NCBI RefSeq assembly: GCF_020171925.1
Contig: NZ_JAIVAR010000004.1
Coordinates: forward strand, 62,001-126,000
Length of the DNA: 64,000 nucleotides
Reading direction: 5' to 3'
Origin: Rossellomorea aquimaris
GTDB taxonomy: Bacteria; Bacillota; Bacilli; Bacillales; Bacillaceae_B
Shown: positions 1 through 9,200 of the stretch, in pieces
Numbering within the stretch: position 1 is the first letter of the stretch
Layout: each line of letters begins with the position of its first letter
Notes under the pieces: model-generated
Told to the model about the DNA's origin: nothing
The model's input: only the letters and a program-made list of their open reading frames with translations
Databases searched by the model: none
Translations under genes and position numbers: made by a program

Positions 1-43
1 TTATGATTGATTCTATATAGTTGATCACCTGTTCGTTCATCAT
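1..43 (-). CDS. trmR: start of tRNA 5-hydroxyuridine methyltransferase (partial)
   Basis: Only the first 14 codons are inside the window, reading MMNEQVINYIESII. They follow a GAGG-type ribosome binding site near positions 53-60. In Bacillus the gene upstream of this boundary and downstream of mltG is the O-methyltransferase yrrM/trmR, whose N-terminus is a similar short helix. The assignment therefore rests mainly on gene order. The rest of the gene lies outside the window, so no catalytic motif can be seen. Confidence 0.4.
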   Translation of the reverse strand, partial: MMNEQVINYIESII

Positions 44-87
44 ATCATTTCACAATCCTCATCTATAAACTGCTATGATGCGTCACA

Positions 88-121
88 ACATGAAAAGAAG
101 AAAGCTGCCTTGAGCTTTCTA
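88..121 (-). terminator. probable terminator after mltG
   Basis: On the minus strand AGAAAGCT pairs with AGCTTTCT across a six-base loop and is followed by TCTTCTTTTC. It sits between mltG and the next gene on the same strand. The U-tract is weak. A second hairpin lies at 187-230 (GGAGAAGG with CCTTCTCC) without a T run and could add to termination. Confidence 0.4.
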
Positions 122-243
122 CTTCGTTTCAGATATCCATATAGTAAACGCACTTGTTAAAAATAACTTGTATTATTTTATCACAAACCGAAGGAGAAGG
201 CGAATACTTCTTTTCCCTTCTCCTCTGGTTGAAATCACGGTAT

Positions 244-1377
244 TTATTCTGATTTGTTCGTGATGTACTTGGCTTTCTTTTCATTATGCTCTTCAAGTGT
301 TTCCGAATAATAAACAGAACCATTTGAAGAAGCAAGGAAGTAATAATAGTCCGTGTCATCAGGTTGAAGGGCTGCCTCGATTGATGAAATTCCTGCATTC
401 GCAATCGGACCAGGCGGGAGTCCTTTGACTTTATACGTATTGTATGGGGAATCCACTTTTAAGTCATCATAGTTCGTACGGGATTTATGTTCCCCAAGTG
501 CATAAAGGACTGTTGGATCGGTTTGAAGGGGCATATCCTCCTCCATACGGTTGTAGAATACGCTTGAGATCTTACCTCTATCGGCTTTTTCGGTTGCTTC
601 TTCTTCAATCAAGGAAGACAGCGTCAGTAACTGATGCGCAGTATATTGCTTATCCTTCATTGATGCCTGATATTGTGCCAGTACTTCATCCGTCTGAGCA
701 ATCATTTTCTTCAGGATCTCCTCTAATGAAGGTTCCTTTTCATAGAAGGGATAGGTCGCTGGGTAAAGGTACCCTTCGAGCGGCCTCTTGATCTCTTTAT
801 TAAGTATTTCGTCTGTTACCAAATTCGGATATTCCTTTTTTAGTTGCTCGAGCCATTTCTTATCATTCAGCTTCTTTTCTATTTCATCTTTTTTATATGG
901 TGTTTTATCTGCGATGATTTTTGCGATTTGATCAAGTTGAAGTCCTTCAGGCACAGTGATCTTGAATTCAGCCTTTCTCATGACTTTACCTGTCTTCAGA
1001 CTGTTGACAATTTCATTCAACGTCATGGAAGGTGTCAGATCATATGAGCCTGCCTGGAATCCGGCTTCATTATTGAACTTCACATAATATTTGAACACCG
1101 TTGCATTCTTTACAATGCCGTTCTCTTCAAGGATGTTTCCAATGGAAGTGACCCCGGAACCGATCGGGATTTCCACTTTCACCGGTTTCGTATCATCGGG
1201 ATCAACAGGCTTCAGGGCTGACTTTACATAGAGATATCCTCCCACTGCCGTGCCCCCGATTATGATAATGAGAGATAGCAGGATAAGTCCGACGATCTTC
1301 CGTATCACTTTCGCCTCTTCCTGTCTTTCTAACAATTTCTTCATTAGCGTCTCTTTCATATTCTTTCTATCTTCCAT
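244..1377 (-). CDS. mltG: endolytic murein transglycosylase MltG
   Basis: The 377-residue protein is a membrane-anchored lytic transglycosylase that cuts nascent glycan strands and is thought to set glycan length. Residues about 24-52 form a single membrane helix after a charged cytoplasmic start. A LysM-like region follows (about 60-140), then the YceG/MltG catalytic domain. The motif SLIEEEATEKADRGK, followed by SVFYNRM and LQTDPTVLYAL, is the family signature, and one Glu of IEEEAT is the expected catalytic residue. Length matches B. subtilis YrrL. It lies between the yrzB group and trmR, as in other Bacillaceae. The ATG start follows a G-rich stretch at about -9. Confidence 0.93.
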   Translation of the reverse strand: MEDRKNMKETLMKKLLERQEEAKVIRKIVGLILLSLIIIIGGTAVGGYLYVKSALKPVDPDDTKPVKVEIPIGSGVTSIGNILEENGIVKNATVFKYYVKFNNEAGFQAGSYDLTPSMTLNEIVNSLKTGKVMRKAEFKITVPEGLQLDQIAKIIADKTPYKKDEIEKKLNDKKWLEQLKKEYPNLVTDEILNKEIKRPLEGYLYPATYPFYEKEPSLEEILKKMIAQTDEVLAQYQASMKDKQYTAHQLLTLSSLIEEEATEKADRGKISSVFYNRMEEDMPLQTDPTVLYALGEHKSRTNYDDLKVDSPYNTYKVKGLPPGPIANAGISSIEAALQPDDTDYYYFLASSNGSVYYSETLEEHNEKKAKYITNKSE

Positions 1378-1471
1378 CCTTCATTCCCCCCTTCGAGCAA
1401 AAAAGCGGGATATCCGTCAAATTGATTTTCGACATCATCCTCCCTATTATACAATATTTTGCACAAAGTGA

Positions 1472-1521
1472 AACAGGGACCGACAAAAAGGATAGATTTT
1501 ATCCTTTTGCCGGTCCCTGTT
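1472..1521 (-). terminator. intrinsic terminator of the ireB-ruvX-yrzB group
   Basis: A long near-perfect inverted repeat (AACAGGGACCG with CGGTCCCTGTT, extended through AAAAGGAT/ATCCTTTT) lies just after the yrzB stop. It should end the small operon before mltG. On the minus strand only a TTTC tail follows, so the strength comes from the stem. Confidence 0.7.
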
Positions 1522-1531
1522 ATTCATGATC

Positions 1532-1819
1532 TTATTCGCCTTCTTCTTCATCAAGGAACGTATTCAGCATTTCCTCGATCATGTCCCATTCTTCCTCGGT
1601 CTCGATCGGCTTCAATTCGCCTTCTTCACCTTCGTCACCAGGTACGAATGCAGAAGCGTGGATTTCAATTTCTTCTTCGTCGTTTTCATCTGCCCCTAGT
1701 GGATAATAAAGGACATATGATTTGTTAAATTTATCTGATTCAAATGTGAACAAAACCTCACAAAGCTGTTCATTTCCTTGTTCGTCCACTACTGTGATTT
1801 GCTTTTCTCCGTGTTCCAT
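1532..1819 (-). CDS. yrzB: DUF1292 family protein YrzB
   Basis: This small 95-residue protein is strongly acidic, with a C-terminus rich in Glu and Asp and ending in FLDEEEGE. The motif [19 protein letters not shown] is typical of DUF1292 proteins. In Firmicutes these nearly always follow ruvX and ireB, as here (15-base gap to ruvX). The molecular function is not established. It is probably cotranscribed with ireB and ruvX. Confidence 0.88.
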   Translation of the reverse strand: MEHGEKQITVVDEQGNEQLCEVLFTFESDKFNKSYVLYYPLGADENDEEEIEIHASAFVPGDEGEEGELKPIETEEEWDMIEEMLNTFLDEEEGE

Positions 1820-1834
1820 TAATCATTCACCTCA

Positions 1835-2251
1835 TTATTTTTGACTGTCCAAATATCCTTGAAGGATCATGACTGCAGCCATCTTATCGATCACTTTTTT
1901 TCGTTTCTTCCTGCTGACGTCCGCTTCGAGGAGGACCCTTTCAGCAGCCATCGTACTTAATCGTTCATCCCAATACTTAACCGGTATGGATAATTCAGTT
2001 TGAATTAATTCGCCGTAAGCTTTCGAAGCCTCTCCTCGAGGTCCGATCGTATTGTTCATGTTCTTCGGTAGTCCGACAATGATCGTATCGACTTCGTATT
2101 CTTCGGCTAATTCCTTTATGCGGTCAATACGGAAATCGCCTTCTTCTTCATTGATCCTGACTGTTTCGATTCCCTGTGCAGTCCAGCCCAGGGCGTCGCT
2201 GATCGCAACGCCTACAGTTCTCGAACCAACGTCCAATCCCATTACTCGCAT
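1835..2251 (-). CDS. ruvX: RuvX/YqgF Holliday junction resolvase-like nuclease
   Basis: The 138-residue protein has the RNase H-like fold of YqgF. The first acidic residue is in [14 protein letters not shown], a second conserved block is [18 protein letters not shown], and [11 protein letters not shown] carries further active-site acids. The family is linked to processing of 16S rRNA 5' ends and to Holliday junction resolution. Which role dominates here cannot be read from the sequence. It starts 3 bases after ireB ends, and its C-terminus [14 protein letters not shown] is highly conserved in Bacillus. Confidence 0.92.
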   Translation of the reverse strand: MRVMGLDVGSRTVGVAISDALGWTAQGIETVRINEEEGDFRIDRIKELAEEYEVDTIIVGLPKNMNNTIGPRGEASKAYGELIQTELSIPVKYWDERLSTMAAERVLLEADVSRKKRKKVIDKMAAVMILQGYLDSQK

Positions 2252-2254
2252 CCA

Positions 2255-2521
2255 TTATCCCTCTTTATGCTGTTTCAAATACGATTTGACTAATTCTTCG
2301 ATGATTTCATCACGTTCCAAGCGACGGATGATATTCCTGGCGTCTTGATGTCTTGGGATATAGGCAGGATCCCCAGATAATAAGTACCCAACAATTTGAT
2401 TGATCGGGTTATACCCTTTTTCTTGAAGCGCATCATGAACTTGAAGCAGTACTTCCTTGACATCATGTTCAAATGGCTCGTCAGAAAAATCAAATCGCAT
2501 CGTTTTGTCAAAAGAACTCAT
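2255..2521 (-). CDS. ireB: IreB family regulatory phosphoprotein
   Basis: The 88-residue protein starts [12 protein letters not shown] and contains [20 protein letters not shown], the hallmark of the DUF965/IreB family (YrzL in B. subtilis). In Enterococcus IreB is phosphorylated by the PASTA kinase IreK and affects cephalosporin resistance; its role in Bacillus is less clear. I chose the ATG at 2521 because AGAGAGGTG lies six bases before it, while the in-frame GTG at 2530 has no such site. It heads the ireB-ruvX-yrzB operon directly after alaS. Confidence 0.88.
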   Translation of the reverse strand: MSSFDKTMRFDFSDEPFEHDVKEVLLQVHDALQEKGYNPINQIVGYLLSGDPAYIPRHQDARNIIRRLERDEIIEELVKSYLKQHKEG

Positions 2522-2604
2522 TCTTTGCACCTCTCTTCAGGCTTGTCTTTCAAACAAACGAATTGTTAATCGTTACCTACATTGTACACCACTTTATCGT
2601 AGAG

Positions 2605-5238
2605 TTAAACGGATTTCACCCATTCTTCTACAAATTGCAATGCTTCCTCAAGTTTTTCGGGGTTCTTACCGCCAGCCTGTGCCATATCAGGACGGCCGCC
2701 GCCTCCTCCGCCGCAGCGGGATGCTACTTCTTTCACGAGTTTTCCGGCATGATAGCCTTTGTCGACCAAATCCTTGGTGACCCCTGCGATGACGTTCACT
2801 TTTCCATCTCCTGCTGTACCGAGGACGATGACAGCGGAACCGAGCTTCTGCTTAAGATCATCCATCATCGTGCGAAGCGCATTGCTGTCGCCTGCTCCGA
2901 CTTTTGCCGCCAATACATTGACACCATCGACCACTTTCACTCGATCGGTTAGACTTCCTGCTTCTATGTTAGACAACTTCGCCTTTAATGATTCATTTTC
3001 CCTTTGTAATTCCTTCATTTCCATTGTCAGGGCATCTACACGAGTGACAATATCTTTAGGATTCGACTTTAATTTATCTGCAGCTTCATTCAATAGCGCG
3101 ACTTTGCCATTCAAGAGCTTGTATGCATTTTCCCCGGAAACAGCTTCGATACGACGAGTTCCGGCTCCGATTCCGCTCTCGGAAACGATTTTGAACAATC
3201 CGATTTCCGAAGTGTTTGATACGTGACAGCCGCCGCAAAGTTCCAGGCTGTAATCCCCGATTGAAACAACACGGACAACGTCGCCGTATTTCTCACCGAA
3301 TAAAGCCATTGCTCCCATGTCTTTTGCTTCTGACAGTGACTTTACATCTGTATTGACTGAGATCGCTTTCCAAACTTGCTCATTCACGATGCTCTCAATC
3401 TTCTCCATTTCTTCATCCGTTACAGAACCGAAGTGCGAGAAATCGAATCGCAGACGGTCAGGCTCAACGAGGGAACCAGCCTGATTGACATGCTCTCCCA
3501 ACACATCCTTCAACGCTCTATGAAGAAGATGCGTGGCTGTGTGGTTCTTCTCCACTTTCTTCCTAGCGTCGCGCGATACTGTAGCCATGACCTTTTGTCC
3601 TTTTTCAAGGGTCCCTTCTTCAACGATGGCTGTGTGAAGGTTTTGACCGTTAGGCGCTTTTTTTACATCGGTGACATACACCCTTACTCCTTCGCCTTCA
3701 AGGTATCCCTTATCCCCGATTTGACCTCCGCTTTCTGCGTAGAATGGAGTCTTGTCGAGGATGAACTGGAATTCCTGACCCTTGTCGGCTTTCGGCTGTC
3801 GTTCTTTATCAACGAGAACTTCGAGGACCGTCGCAGACGCTTCAAGGTTTTCGTATCCGACAAATTCACTTTCCGTTGTAATATCGCTCAGGATGCCTCC
3901 TTGCACCTGCATGCTTCCTACATCCTGACGTGCAGCACGCGCCCTCTCACGCTGACCTTCCATTTCCTTTTCAAAGCCTTCATGGTCGACCGATAGACCT
4001 TCTTCTTCTGCGTACTCTTCCGTCAATTCAACCGGGAATCCATACGTATCATAAAGCCTGAACACATCTTCACCAGGGATGATCGTGCTTCCTTCCTTCT
4101 TCTCACGCTCGATGATGGAAGAAAGAATCGCCAATCCTTCATTCAATGTTTCATGGAAGCGTTCTTCTTCATTTTTCACCACTTTTTGGATGAATTCCGC
4201 TTTTTCCTTCACTTCCGGATAGAAATCAACCATGATTTCAGAGACAACTGGTACCAATTCATACATGAATGGGCGATTGATTTCGATTTGCTTCGCGAAA
4301 CGGACCGCACGACGCAATAATCGTCTCAGTACATAACCGCGCCCCTCATTCGAAGGGAGTGCACCATCACCGATTGCGAATGAAACAGTCCTGACATGGT
4401 CTGCAATCACTTTGAAAGCGACATCGGTTTCTTCATTCTGTCCATAGACCCTTCCAGAAATCCCTTCAACGGCTTTCATGATTGGCATGAACAAATCTGT
4501 ATCGAAGTTCGTAGGCACTTCCTGAACGACGCAAGCCATCCGTTCAAGTCCCATACCCGTATCGATGTTTTTCTTTGGAAGGGGTGTGTATGTTCCATCA
4601 GGGTTATGGTTGAATTGAGAGAACACCAGGTTCCAGACCTCAAGGTAGCGGTCATTTTCTCCGCCTGGATATAATTCAGGATCTTTCGGATCGTTTCCGT
4701 ACTCTGGACCGCGATCATAGAAGATTTCAGTATTCGGACCACTTGGACCCTCACCGATATCCCAGTAGTTTCCTTCAATTCGGATGATTCGCTCCGCAGG
4801 GACGCCTACTTTATTGTTCCAGATTTCAAACGCTTCTTCATCTTCAGGATGGATTGTCACGGATAGTTTCTCGGGATCGAATCCAATCCATTTCTCATCC
4901 GTCAGGAATTCCCACGCCCACTCGATGGACTCAACCTTGAAGTAATCACCGATGGAGAAATTCCCAAGCATTTCGAAGAATGTGTGGTGTCTAGCCGTTT
5001 TCCCGACATTCTCGATGTCATTCGTACGGATTGATTTCTGTGCATTTACGATTCTCGGATTCTGCGGGATGACGCGGCCGTCAAAGTATTTCTTCAACGT
5101 CGCCACACCACTGTTGATCCATAATAATGAAGGATCTTCATGCGGCACAAGGGAGGCACTAGGTTCCACACCATGGCCTTTTTCTTTAAAGAAATCTAAA
5201 AACATTTGTCGTATCTGTGCTCCGGTTAGTTTGTTCAT
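2605..5238 (-). CDS. alaS: alanine--tRNA ligase
   Basis: The 877-residue AlaRS has the usual three parts. The class II catalytic core includes the early RQMFLDFF and [16 protein letters not shown] motifs. The editing domain carries the zinc/active-site pattern [12 protein letters not shown] and LCGGCHV. The C-Ala domain ends with a glycine-rich [16 protein letters not shown]. Length and motifs look intact. It is the first gene after a T-box leader and is expected to rise when uncharged tRNA-Ala accumulates. Confidence 0.98.
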   Translation of the reverse strand: MNKLTGAQIRQMFLDFFKEKGHGVEPSASLVPHEDPSLLWINSGVATLKKYFDGRVIPQNPRIVNAQKSIRTNDIENVGKTARHHTFFEMLGNFSIGDYFKVESIEWAWEFLTDEKWIGFDPEKLSVTIHPEDEEAFEIWNNKVGVPAERIIRIEGNYWDIGEGPSGPNTEIFYDRGPEYGNDPKDPELYPGGENDRYLEVWNLVFSQFNHNPDGTYTPLPKKNIDTGMGLERMACVVQEVPTNFDTDLFMPIMKAVEGISGRVYGQNEETDVAFKVIADHVRTVSFAIGDGALPSNEGRGYVLRRLLRRAVRFAKQIEINRPFMYELVPVVSEIMVDFYPEVKEKAEFIQKVVKNEEERFHETLNEGLAILSSIIEREKKEGSTIIPGEDVFRLYDTYGFPVELTEEYAEEEGLSVDHEGFEKEMEGQRERARAARQDVGSMQVQGGILSDITTESEFVGYENLEASATVLEVLVDKERQPKADKGQEFQFILDKTPFYAESGGQIGDKGYLEGEGVRVYVTDVKKAPNGQNLHTAIVEEGTLEKGQKVMATVSRDARKKVEKNHTATHLLHRALKDVLGEHVNQAGSLVEPDRLRFDFSHFGSVTDEEMEKIESIVNEQVWKAISVNTDVKSLSEAKDMGAMALFGEKYGDVVRVVSIGDYSLELCGGCHVSNTSEIGLFKIVSESGIGAGTRRIEAVSGENAYKLLNGKVALLNEAADKLKSNPKDIVTRVDALTMEMKELQRENESLKAKLSNIEAGSLTDRVKVVDGVNVLAAKVGAGDSNALRTMMDDLKQKLGSAVIVLGTAGDGKVNVIAGVTKDLVDKGYHAGKLVKEVASRCGGGGGGRPDMAQAGGKNPEKLEEALQFVEEWVKSV

Positions 5239-5317
5239 GTAACTTCCTCCTTAAAATTATGTATTTGGCTCCACTGAAAAACATCGCTATCGGGAGACGC
5301 CAGTGCTAAAAAAGCAT

Positions 5318-5580
5318 ACAAAAAAAGCCCTCATCCCCATGACAGGGACGAGAGCTCTACTCGCGGTACCACCCTGGTTGTGAATAAAAAAATCCTATTC
5401 ACCCCTCAAACACCTTAACGCGGCTAGACGGCAGGGTTCTCCTGCACTCTGGATTAGCATTCGGTCATCCTTCATCTGGAATTTCTTTCAGCCTTGGAAA
5501 TTCCTCTCTTGCGTACATCTGTACTCAGATGGACTATAACCTACTGGATCCTTCATCATGTTCGCTTATAGCTTATATGT
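5318..5580 (-). promoter_or_regulatory. T-box riboswitch leader of alaS (Ala specifier GCT)
   Basis: The leader runs from about 5577 to 5318 on the minus strand. It shows an AGTA element, AGAGAGG with GGCTGAAAG (Stem I apical region), and then GAAT-GCT-AATCC with GCT, an alanine codon, at 5456-5458. The T-box AGGGTGGTACCGCG is at 5362-5375. The terminator (CTCTCGTCCC paired with GGGATGAG, then seven T) is at 5320-5358. Uncharged tRNA-Ala should pair at GCT and stabilise the antiterminator. Confidence 0.93.
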
Positions 5581-5583
5581 TGG

Positions 5584-5612
5584 ATTATAGAAACATTCAA
5601 TCCTTTTGTCAA
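5584..5612 (-). promoter_or_regulatory. sigma-A promoter of the alaS leader
   Basis: On the minus strand TTGACA (5607-5612) and TATAAT (5584-5589) are separated by exactly 17 bases, a perfect consensus. Transcription should start near 5577. The promoter sits just beyond the stop codon of the upstream permease gene. Confidence 0.9.
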
Positions 5613-5621
5613 TGTTATCAA

Positions 5622-6692
5622 TCAGTTTTTTGCATGAATGAAATGTTTTCTGCCGTGCAGAAAGGCAACCTTCAAGACAGCAAGCACCGGAACGGCCACA
5701 ATCAACCCGATGATCCCTCCCATTTCCCCTCCGATAATCAATGCACCCATGATGAATAGTGGATGCATATGAAGGCTTTTCCCGACAATCAATGGGGATA
5801 GAATGTTCCCTTCAAGAAATTGCAGGACAATCACCAGAATGACGACATAGAGGATCATATTCAGGGACATGGTACTTGCAACAAGAACAGCGGGGATTGC
5901 CCCGATGATCGGCCCGAAATAAGGGATCACATTGGTGACCCCCATGATGACCCCAAGGATGAGTGGATACTTGATACCAAGAAACCATAATACCCCTGCA
6001 GAAAGAGCGCCGATGATCAAGCAAACCAACAGCTGCCCCCTGATATAACCACCAAGTGATTCATCCACATCCCGGGAGAACCTCAGAGCACTATCCCTCC
6101 ATTTTCTCGGAGTCAATTCCCAAAAGAACTTTTTCACTTTCTCTATGTCCTTTAATAAATAGAAGGAAACAAAAGGGACAATTGCAATGATCAGCAGACT
6201 ATTCATGAGCTTTAATAGGATCGCCAGTGCAGCTGCCACAAGACCCGTCAGCCAGGCTTCCATTCCTTCGATCCTTTCATCCAATTGCGATTGGATCCCG
6301 TCCGGCCATGTTGACGTTTCACTTTGGATGAACTGGAGCCACTTCTGGTATTGCGCCGTGAAAAGTGGTGCGTTTTCAGAAAGGTCCCTCAATTGGTGGA
6401 TGATGACCGGGATCCCTTTATAAATGGTGTATCCCAACCCGCCAAAAAACAGGACATAAATAAGGGTGATGGCAATCCCCCTGTGAATCCCTGCCTCATG
6501 GATTTTCTCTACTAATGGATGAAGTAAATAGGCGATGAATCCCCCGACTATGAAAGGCAGTAGGGAGAGGACGGTCACCTCCAGGATGGGATGCCAGACA
6601 GGCTTGAGCAAAAAGAGTATGTAAAGAAATAATGACACAACCAAAGCGATCGACAGTCTGTAAAGCCATTTGGCATAATTTCGTGTTTCCAT
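5622..6692 (-). CDS. AI-2E family transporter (YrrI-like)
   Basis: This 356-residue multi-pass membrane protein begins with two helices (about 15-60) and contains the C-terminal pattern GPIIGAIPAVLVA followed by GNILSPLIVGKSLHMHP, which defines the AI-2E/TerC-like permease family (UPF0118). Family members include Na+/H+ antiporters and possible autoinducer exporters. The substrate cannot be predicted. B. subtilis has YrrI at the same place, upstream of alaS on the same strand. The ATG follows AGGAGGGG at 6705-6712. Confidence 0.85.
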   Translation of the reverse strand: METRNYAKWLYRLSIALVVSLFLYILFLLKPVWHPILEVTVLSLLPFIVGGFIAYLLHPLVEKIHEAGIHRGIAITLIYVLFFGGLGYTIYKGIPVIIHQLRDLSENAPLFTAQYQKWLQFIQSETSTWPDGIQSQLDERIEGMEAWLTGLVAAALAILLKLMNSLLIIAIVPFVSFYLLKDIEKVKKFFWELTPRKWRDSALRFSRDVDESLGGYIRGQLLVCLIIGALSAGVLWFLGIKYPLILGVIMGVTNVIPYFGPIIGAIPAVLVASTMSLNMILYVVILVIVLQFLEGNILSPLIVGKSLHMHPLFIMGALIIGGEMGGIIGLIVAVPVLAVLKVAFLHGRKHFIHAKN

Positions 6693-6807
6693 CCGACACC
6701 CCTCCTTTCCTACTTATTGTTAGAAGTTGGGGGAGGTTTTTATACATGGGTCTTTTTCGGGAGATAGTTCGTTGCATCCATAGGTAAAAACACAACCTTC
6801 AGTGCTT

Positions 6808-6841
6808 AAAAATAAAACTGACTCCCCAGTAGGAGAGTCAG
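6808..6841 (-). terminator. terminator after the yrzQ-like gene
   Basis: On the minus strand CTGACTC pairs with GAGTCAG around a short loop and is followed by TTTTATTTTT. It lies 16 bases after the yrzQ-like stop and separates it from the AI-2E gene. Confidence 0.75.
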
Positions 6842-6856
6842 CCAAAGAATTGTGTC

Positions 6857-6988
6857 TTAAAACATTTTCTTCATTTGTTTACGAAGTCGTTTCATTTGTT
6901 TACGATTCATCATGTTGGATCGCTGTGAATAGATCGATGCGGCGATTCCCGCTCCAAATCCAACAATCGATGCAAATGTTCTGTTCAA
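6857..6988 (-). CDS. small DUF3918-like protein (YrzQ-like)
   Basis: This 43-residue gene starts with TTG and reads MNRTFASIVGFGAGIAAS, then YSQRSNMMNRKQMKRLRKQM and a short end. A short glycine/alanine-rich hydrophobic segment is followed by a very basic Met/Lys/Arg tail. That layout matches the small DUF3918 proteins (YrzQ in B. subtilis), which sit at this position near alaS. AGAGGGTG lies about 8 bases before the TTG, and a terminator follows directly. Function is unknown; a small membrane-associated protein is the best description. Confidence 0.7.
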   Translation of the reverse strand: MNRTFASIVGFGAGIAASIYSQRSNMMNRKQMKRLRKQMKKMF

Positions 6989-7005
6989 GAAAGACACCCT
7001 CTTTT

Positions 7006-7191
7006 CTAAATTAATTGGCGGTCTTCCTCATCAAACAAGTCGTCTAAAGAGCTCAACGATCCATCTTCTTCCACTTGATGGGTATGAATGACCCCTTTTG
7101 ACAAGGAAAGCTCGATAAAGCAACCCCAACAATAATATTGGTTGATGCCGATCTTCCCTATATCTTTGCTCTGACAGTTTGGACATTTCAT
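7006..7191 (-). CDS. small zinc-ribbon protein
   Basis: The 61-residue protein starts MKCPNCQSKDIGKIG and continues YYCWGCFIEL, giving two CxxC pairs that can bind one zinc. The acidic C-terminus (SSLDDLFDEEDRQL) has no known motif. I chose the ATG at 7191 because GAGGTG lies nine bases upstream. It ends 18 bases before the yrzQ-like gene, so the two are probably cotranscribed. A gene of this kind (YrzR-like) is found here in relatives. Function is unknown. Confidence 0.7.
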   Translation of the reverse strand: MKCPNCQSKDIGKIGINQYYCWGCFIELSLSKGVIHTHQVEEDGSLSSLDDLFDEEDRQLI

Positions 7192-7309
7192 CGTAAGGTT
7201 CACCTCGATTACACCATATAAATTGGTGATTATTCCCTACCATCATGTCCACTCAGGGTCAATCATATACTTATCCGACAAGAAACACGCCTGAATGGTT
7301 TACCCATTC

Positions 7310-7396
7310 TTATTTAGTGTGGGACATTTCTTGCATTTCATGAGGAGATACTTTTTCCATTGAACATTCATTACATACCTGAACATGATCTGTCAT
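7310..7396 (-). CDS. possible 28-residue CxxC peptide
   Basis: A tiny reading frame gives MTDHVQVCNECSMEKVSPHE then MQEMSHTK. A GGAGGT sequence lies at 7408-7413, 11 bases before the ATG, which is slightly long spacing. The single CNEC pair and polar composition look protein-like, and no gene otherwise explains the ribosome binding site. After the stop there is only a weak hairpin (GAATGG/CCATTC). It could be a real small protein or chance. Nothing else gene-like is visible between 7204 and 7532 apart from a repeat remnant and the bioB terminator. Confidence 0.35.
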   Translation of the reverse strand: MTDHVQVCNECSMEKVSPHEMQEMSHTK

Positions 7397-7432
7397 TCGC
7401 AATCATAACCTCCACAACGCCTCTTCAAAAAA

Positions 7433-7476
7433 GCTGTTCTCGTAAACATTGTGCTTAAAAAGTGTCAAGAACCAAA
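7433..7476. repeat. short remnant sharing both ends of the 17816-18019 repeat
   Basis: GCTGTTCTCGTAAACATTGT here matches GCTGTTTTCGTAAACATTGT at 17816, and CAAGAACCAAA matches the same string at 18009-18019. The roughly 160 bases between the two ends in the long copy are missing. This looks like an internally deleted copy. Confidence 0.6.
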
Positions 7477-7477
7477 G

Positions 7478-7510
7478 AAAAAACGGACGAAACCATCGCT
7501 TCATCCGCTC
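7478..7510 (-). terminator. terminator of bioY-bioB
   Basis: On the minus strand AGCGGATGAA can pair with TTTCGTCCGTT across a short loop and is followed by TTTTCTTT. It lies 25 bases after the bioB stop codon. Confidence 0.6.
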
Positions 7511-7532
7511 ACTTTTAAAAATATTAACTCTG

Positions 7533-8537
7533 CTATACCAATTGTTCAGCACTGATTTCGTTCACGTAGTCGATTTCAAAACCAAGGTCCTTAAGCATTT
7601 GATGGTCGGCCGTTTCCTCTTGACCGGCTGTTGTCAGATAATCCCCTACAAAGATGGAATTGGCTGCATAAAGTCCAAGAGGTTGAAGGCTCCGTAAATT
7701 CACTTCGCGTCCTCCTGAGATCCTGATTTCCTTCGTTGGATTGATGAACCTCATCAAGCACAGGACCTTCAAGCAATACCTTGGATCGAGTTCATTCGTT
7801 CCCTCCAAAGGCGTTCCATCGATGGCATGAAGGAAGTTGACCGGTATTGAATCGGCGTCAAGTGCCCTCAGGCTTCTCGCCATGTCCACCACATCCTGAA
7901 GACTCTCCTTCATGCCGACGATGATGCCGGAGCATGGTGAAATCCCCTGCTTTTTGGCCACTTCCACCGTATTTACACGATCCTGATATGTATGAGAGGT
8001 TGTGATTCGTTCATGGTGGTTTTCAGAAGTGTTGAGGTTGTGATTGTATCGGTCGACCCCGGCTTCTTTAAGTTTCTGTGCCTGTTCTTCCTTCAACAGT
8101 CCCAGGCAGGCACACACTTTCATATCGTAGGTTTCTTTGATTTCTTTCACTGCCGAAACGACCTTGTCAACATCGCGGTTTGTCGGTCCCCTCCCGCTTG
8201 CAACGATGCAGTATGTCCCCACATTCAAGCGGTGCGCTCTTTCTGCGCCTTTCAAGATCGTGTCTTTATCGACCATCGCATATTTCTCAATAGGAGCCTT
8301 TGATACGATGGATTGTGAGCAATATCCGCAATTTTCAGGACAGAGTCCAGACTTCGTATTAATGATCATATTGAGTTTTACTTTATTGCCATAATAATGC
8401 TTTCTAATCTGATACGCTCCGTTCAGAAGCAGGAGTAGCTCTTCATCAGGACTTTGTAACATGGATAATGCTTCATCATCACTGATTTCTTTACCATCCA
8501 GAACTTCACTGGCCAACGTGGTCCATGTTTTATTCAT
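7533..8537 (-). CDS. bioB: biotin synthase
   Basis: The 334-residue radical SAM enzyme inserts sulfur into dethiobiotin. The [4Fe-4S] motif is CPENCGYCSQS (CxxxCxxC), preceded by NTKSGLCP. The second-cluster ligands are expected in CIVASGRGPT, CACLGLL and the RISGGREVNL block. YNHNLNTSENHHERI is typical of BioB. It lies 21 bases downstream of bioY and is probably cotranscribed under BirA control. The other bioWAFDI genes are not in this window. Confidence 0.97.
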   Translation of the reverse strand: MNKTWTTLASEVLDGKEISDDEALSMLQSPDEELLLLLNGAYQIRKHYYGNKVKLNMIINTKSGLCPENCGYCSQSIVSKAPIEKYAMVDKDTILKGAERAHRLNVGTYCIVASGRGPTNRDVDKVVSAVKEIKETYDMKVCACLGLLKEEQAQKLKEAGVDRYNHNLNTSENHHERITTSHTYQDRVNTVEVAKKQGISPCSGIIVGMKESLQDVVDMARSLRALDADSIPVNFLHAIDGTPLEGTNELDPRYCLKVLCLMRFINPTKEIRISGGREVNLRSLQPLGLYAANSIFVGDYLTTAGQEETADHQMLKDLGFEIDYVNEISAEQLV

Positions 8538-8558
8538 TCTCTTCCCCCTTTGTTCGTT

Positions 8559-9155
8559 TTAAGCCGCTCGATTTACATTCCTGAATGTGCTCTTTGATAA
8601 CACTGATTTCTCGAGACGGTGAGCCATGATCCCTGCGCATACCGCCAATATGATATCTTTAGGTAGCGGCACCATCATCCACGACCAGACCAGGCCATAT
8701 GTCAAGCCATCCGGAGCTGCGGCCCAAAGCTTATATGCTGCATACATCCAGTTGGTTCCTACCACATAATTCACAACCATCCCGACAAGCGCTGCCACGA
8801 TATATACGTTAACCCCTTTGTTCCTTTCAACAATCTTTCCGGTTATATAAGCCGTGAAGATAAACGAAACGATAAATCCAAATGTAGGACTGACGATCGA
8901 AGAAAGACCTGCACCGAATCTTGCAAAGACTGGCACACCTACAAGTCCTACAAGCGCATAGACAGCCATGGAAATTGCACCGATCCGACTTCCCAATAGT
9001 GCACCCGCCAGAATTGCAAAGAATGTCTGGAGCGTAATCGGCACACCTCCGATGACCAAAAACGGCACGAATGAGGTGATGTTCGCTCCCACTGCCATCA
9101 ACGCTACAAACATCGCTGCAAGTGTCAAATCGATTGTTCTTAACTTTTTGTTCAT
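8559..9155 (-). CDS. bioY: biotin transporter BioY
   Basis: The 198-residue membrane protein has about six helices. It carries the BioY signatures TLQTFFAILAGALLGSRIG and GLVGVPVFARFGAGLSSI, the substrate-binding S component of an ECF-type biotin importer. I start it at the ATG at 9155, eight bases after GGGGA; an ATG three codons upstream is also in frame. No energy-coupling genes are adjacent, so it probably uses the shared ECF module encoded elsewhere. A BirA-like operator overlaps its promoter. Confidence 0.93.
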   Translation of the reverse strand: MNKKLRTIDLTLAAMFVALMAVGANITSFVPFLVIGGVPITLQTFFAILAGALLGSRIGAISMAVYALVGLVGVPVFARFGAGLSSIVSPTFGFIVSFIFTAYITGKIVERNKGVNVYIVAALVGMVVNYVVGTNWMYAAYKLWAAAPDGLTYGLVWSWMMVPLPKDIILAVCAGIMAHRLEKSVLSKSTFRNVNRAA

Positions 9156-9200
9156 TTCTCTCATCCCCTAAATCTAAAGTTGTTTTACTATTTAAGAATA

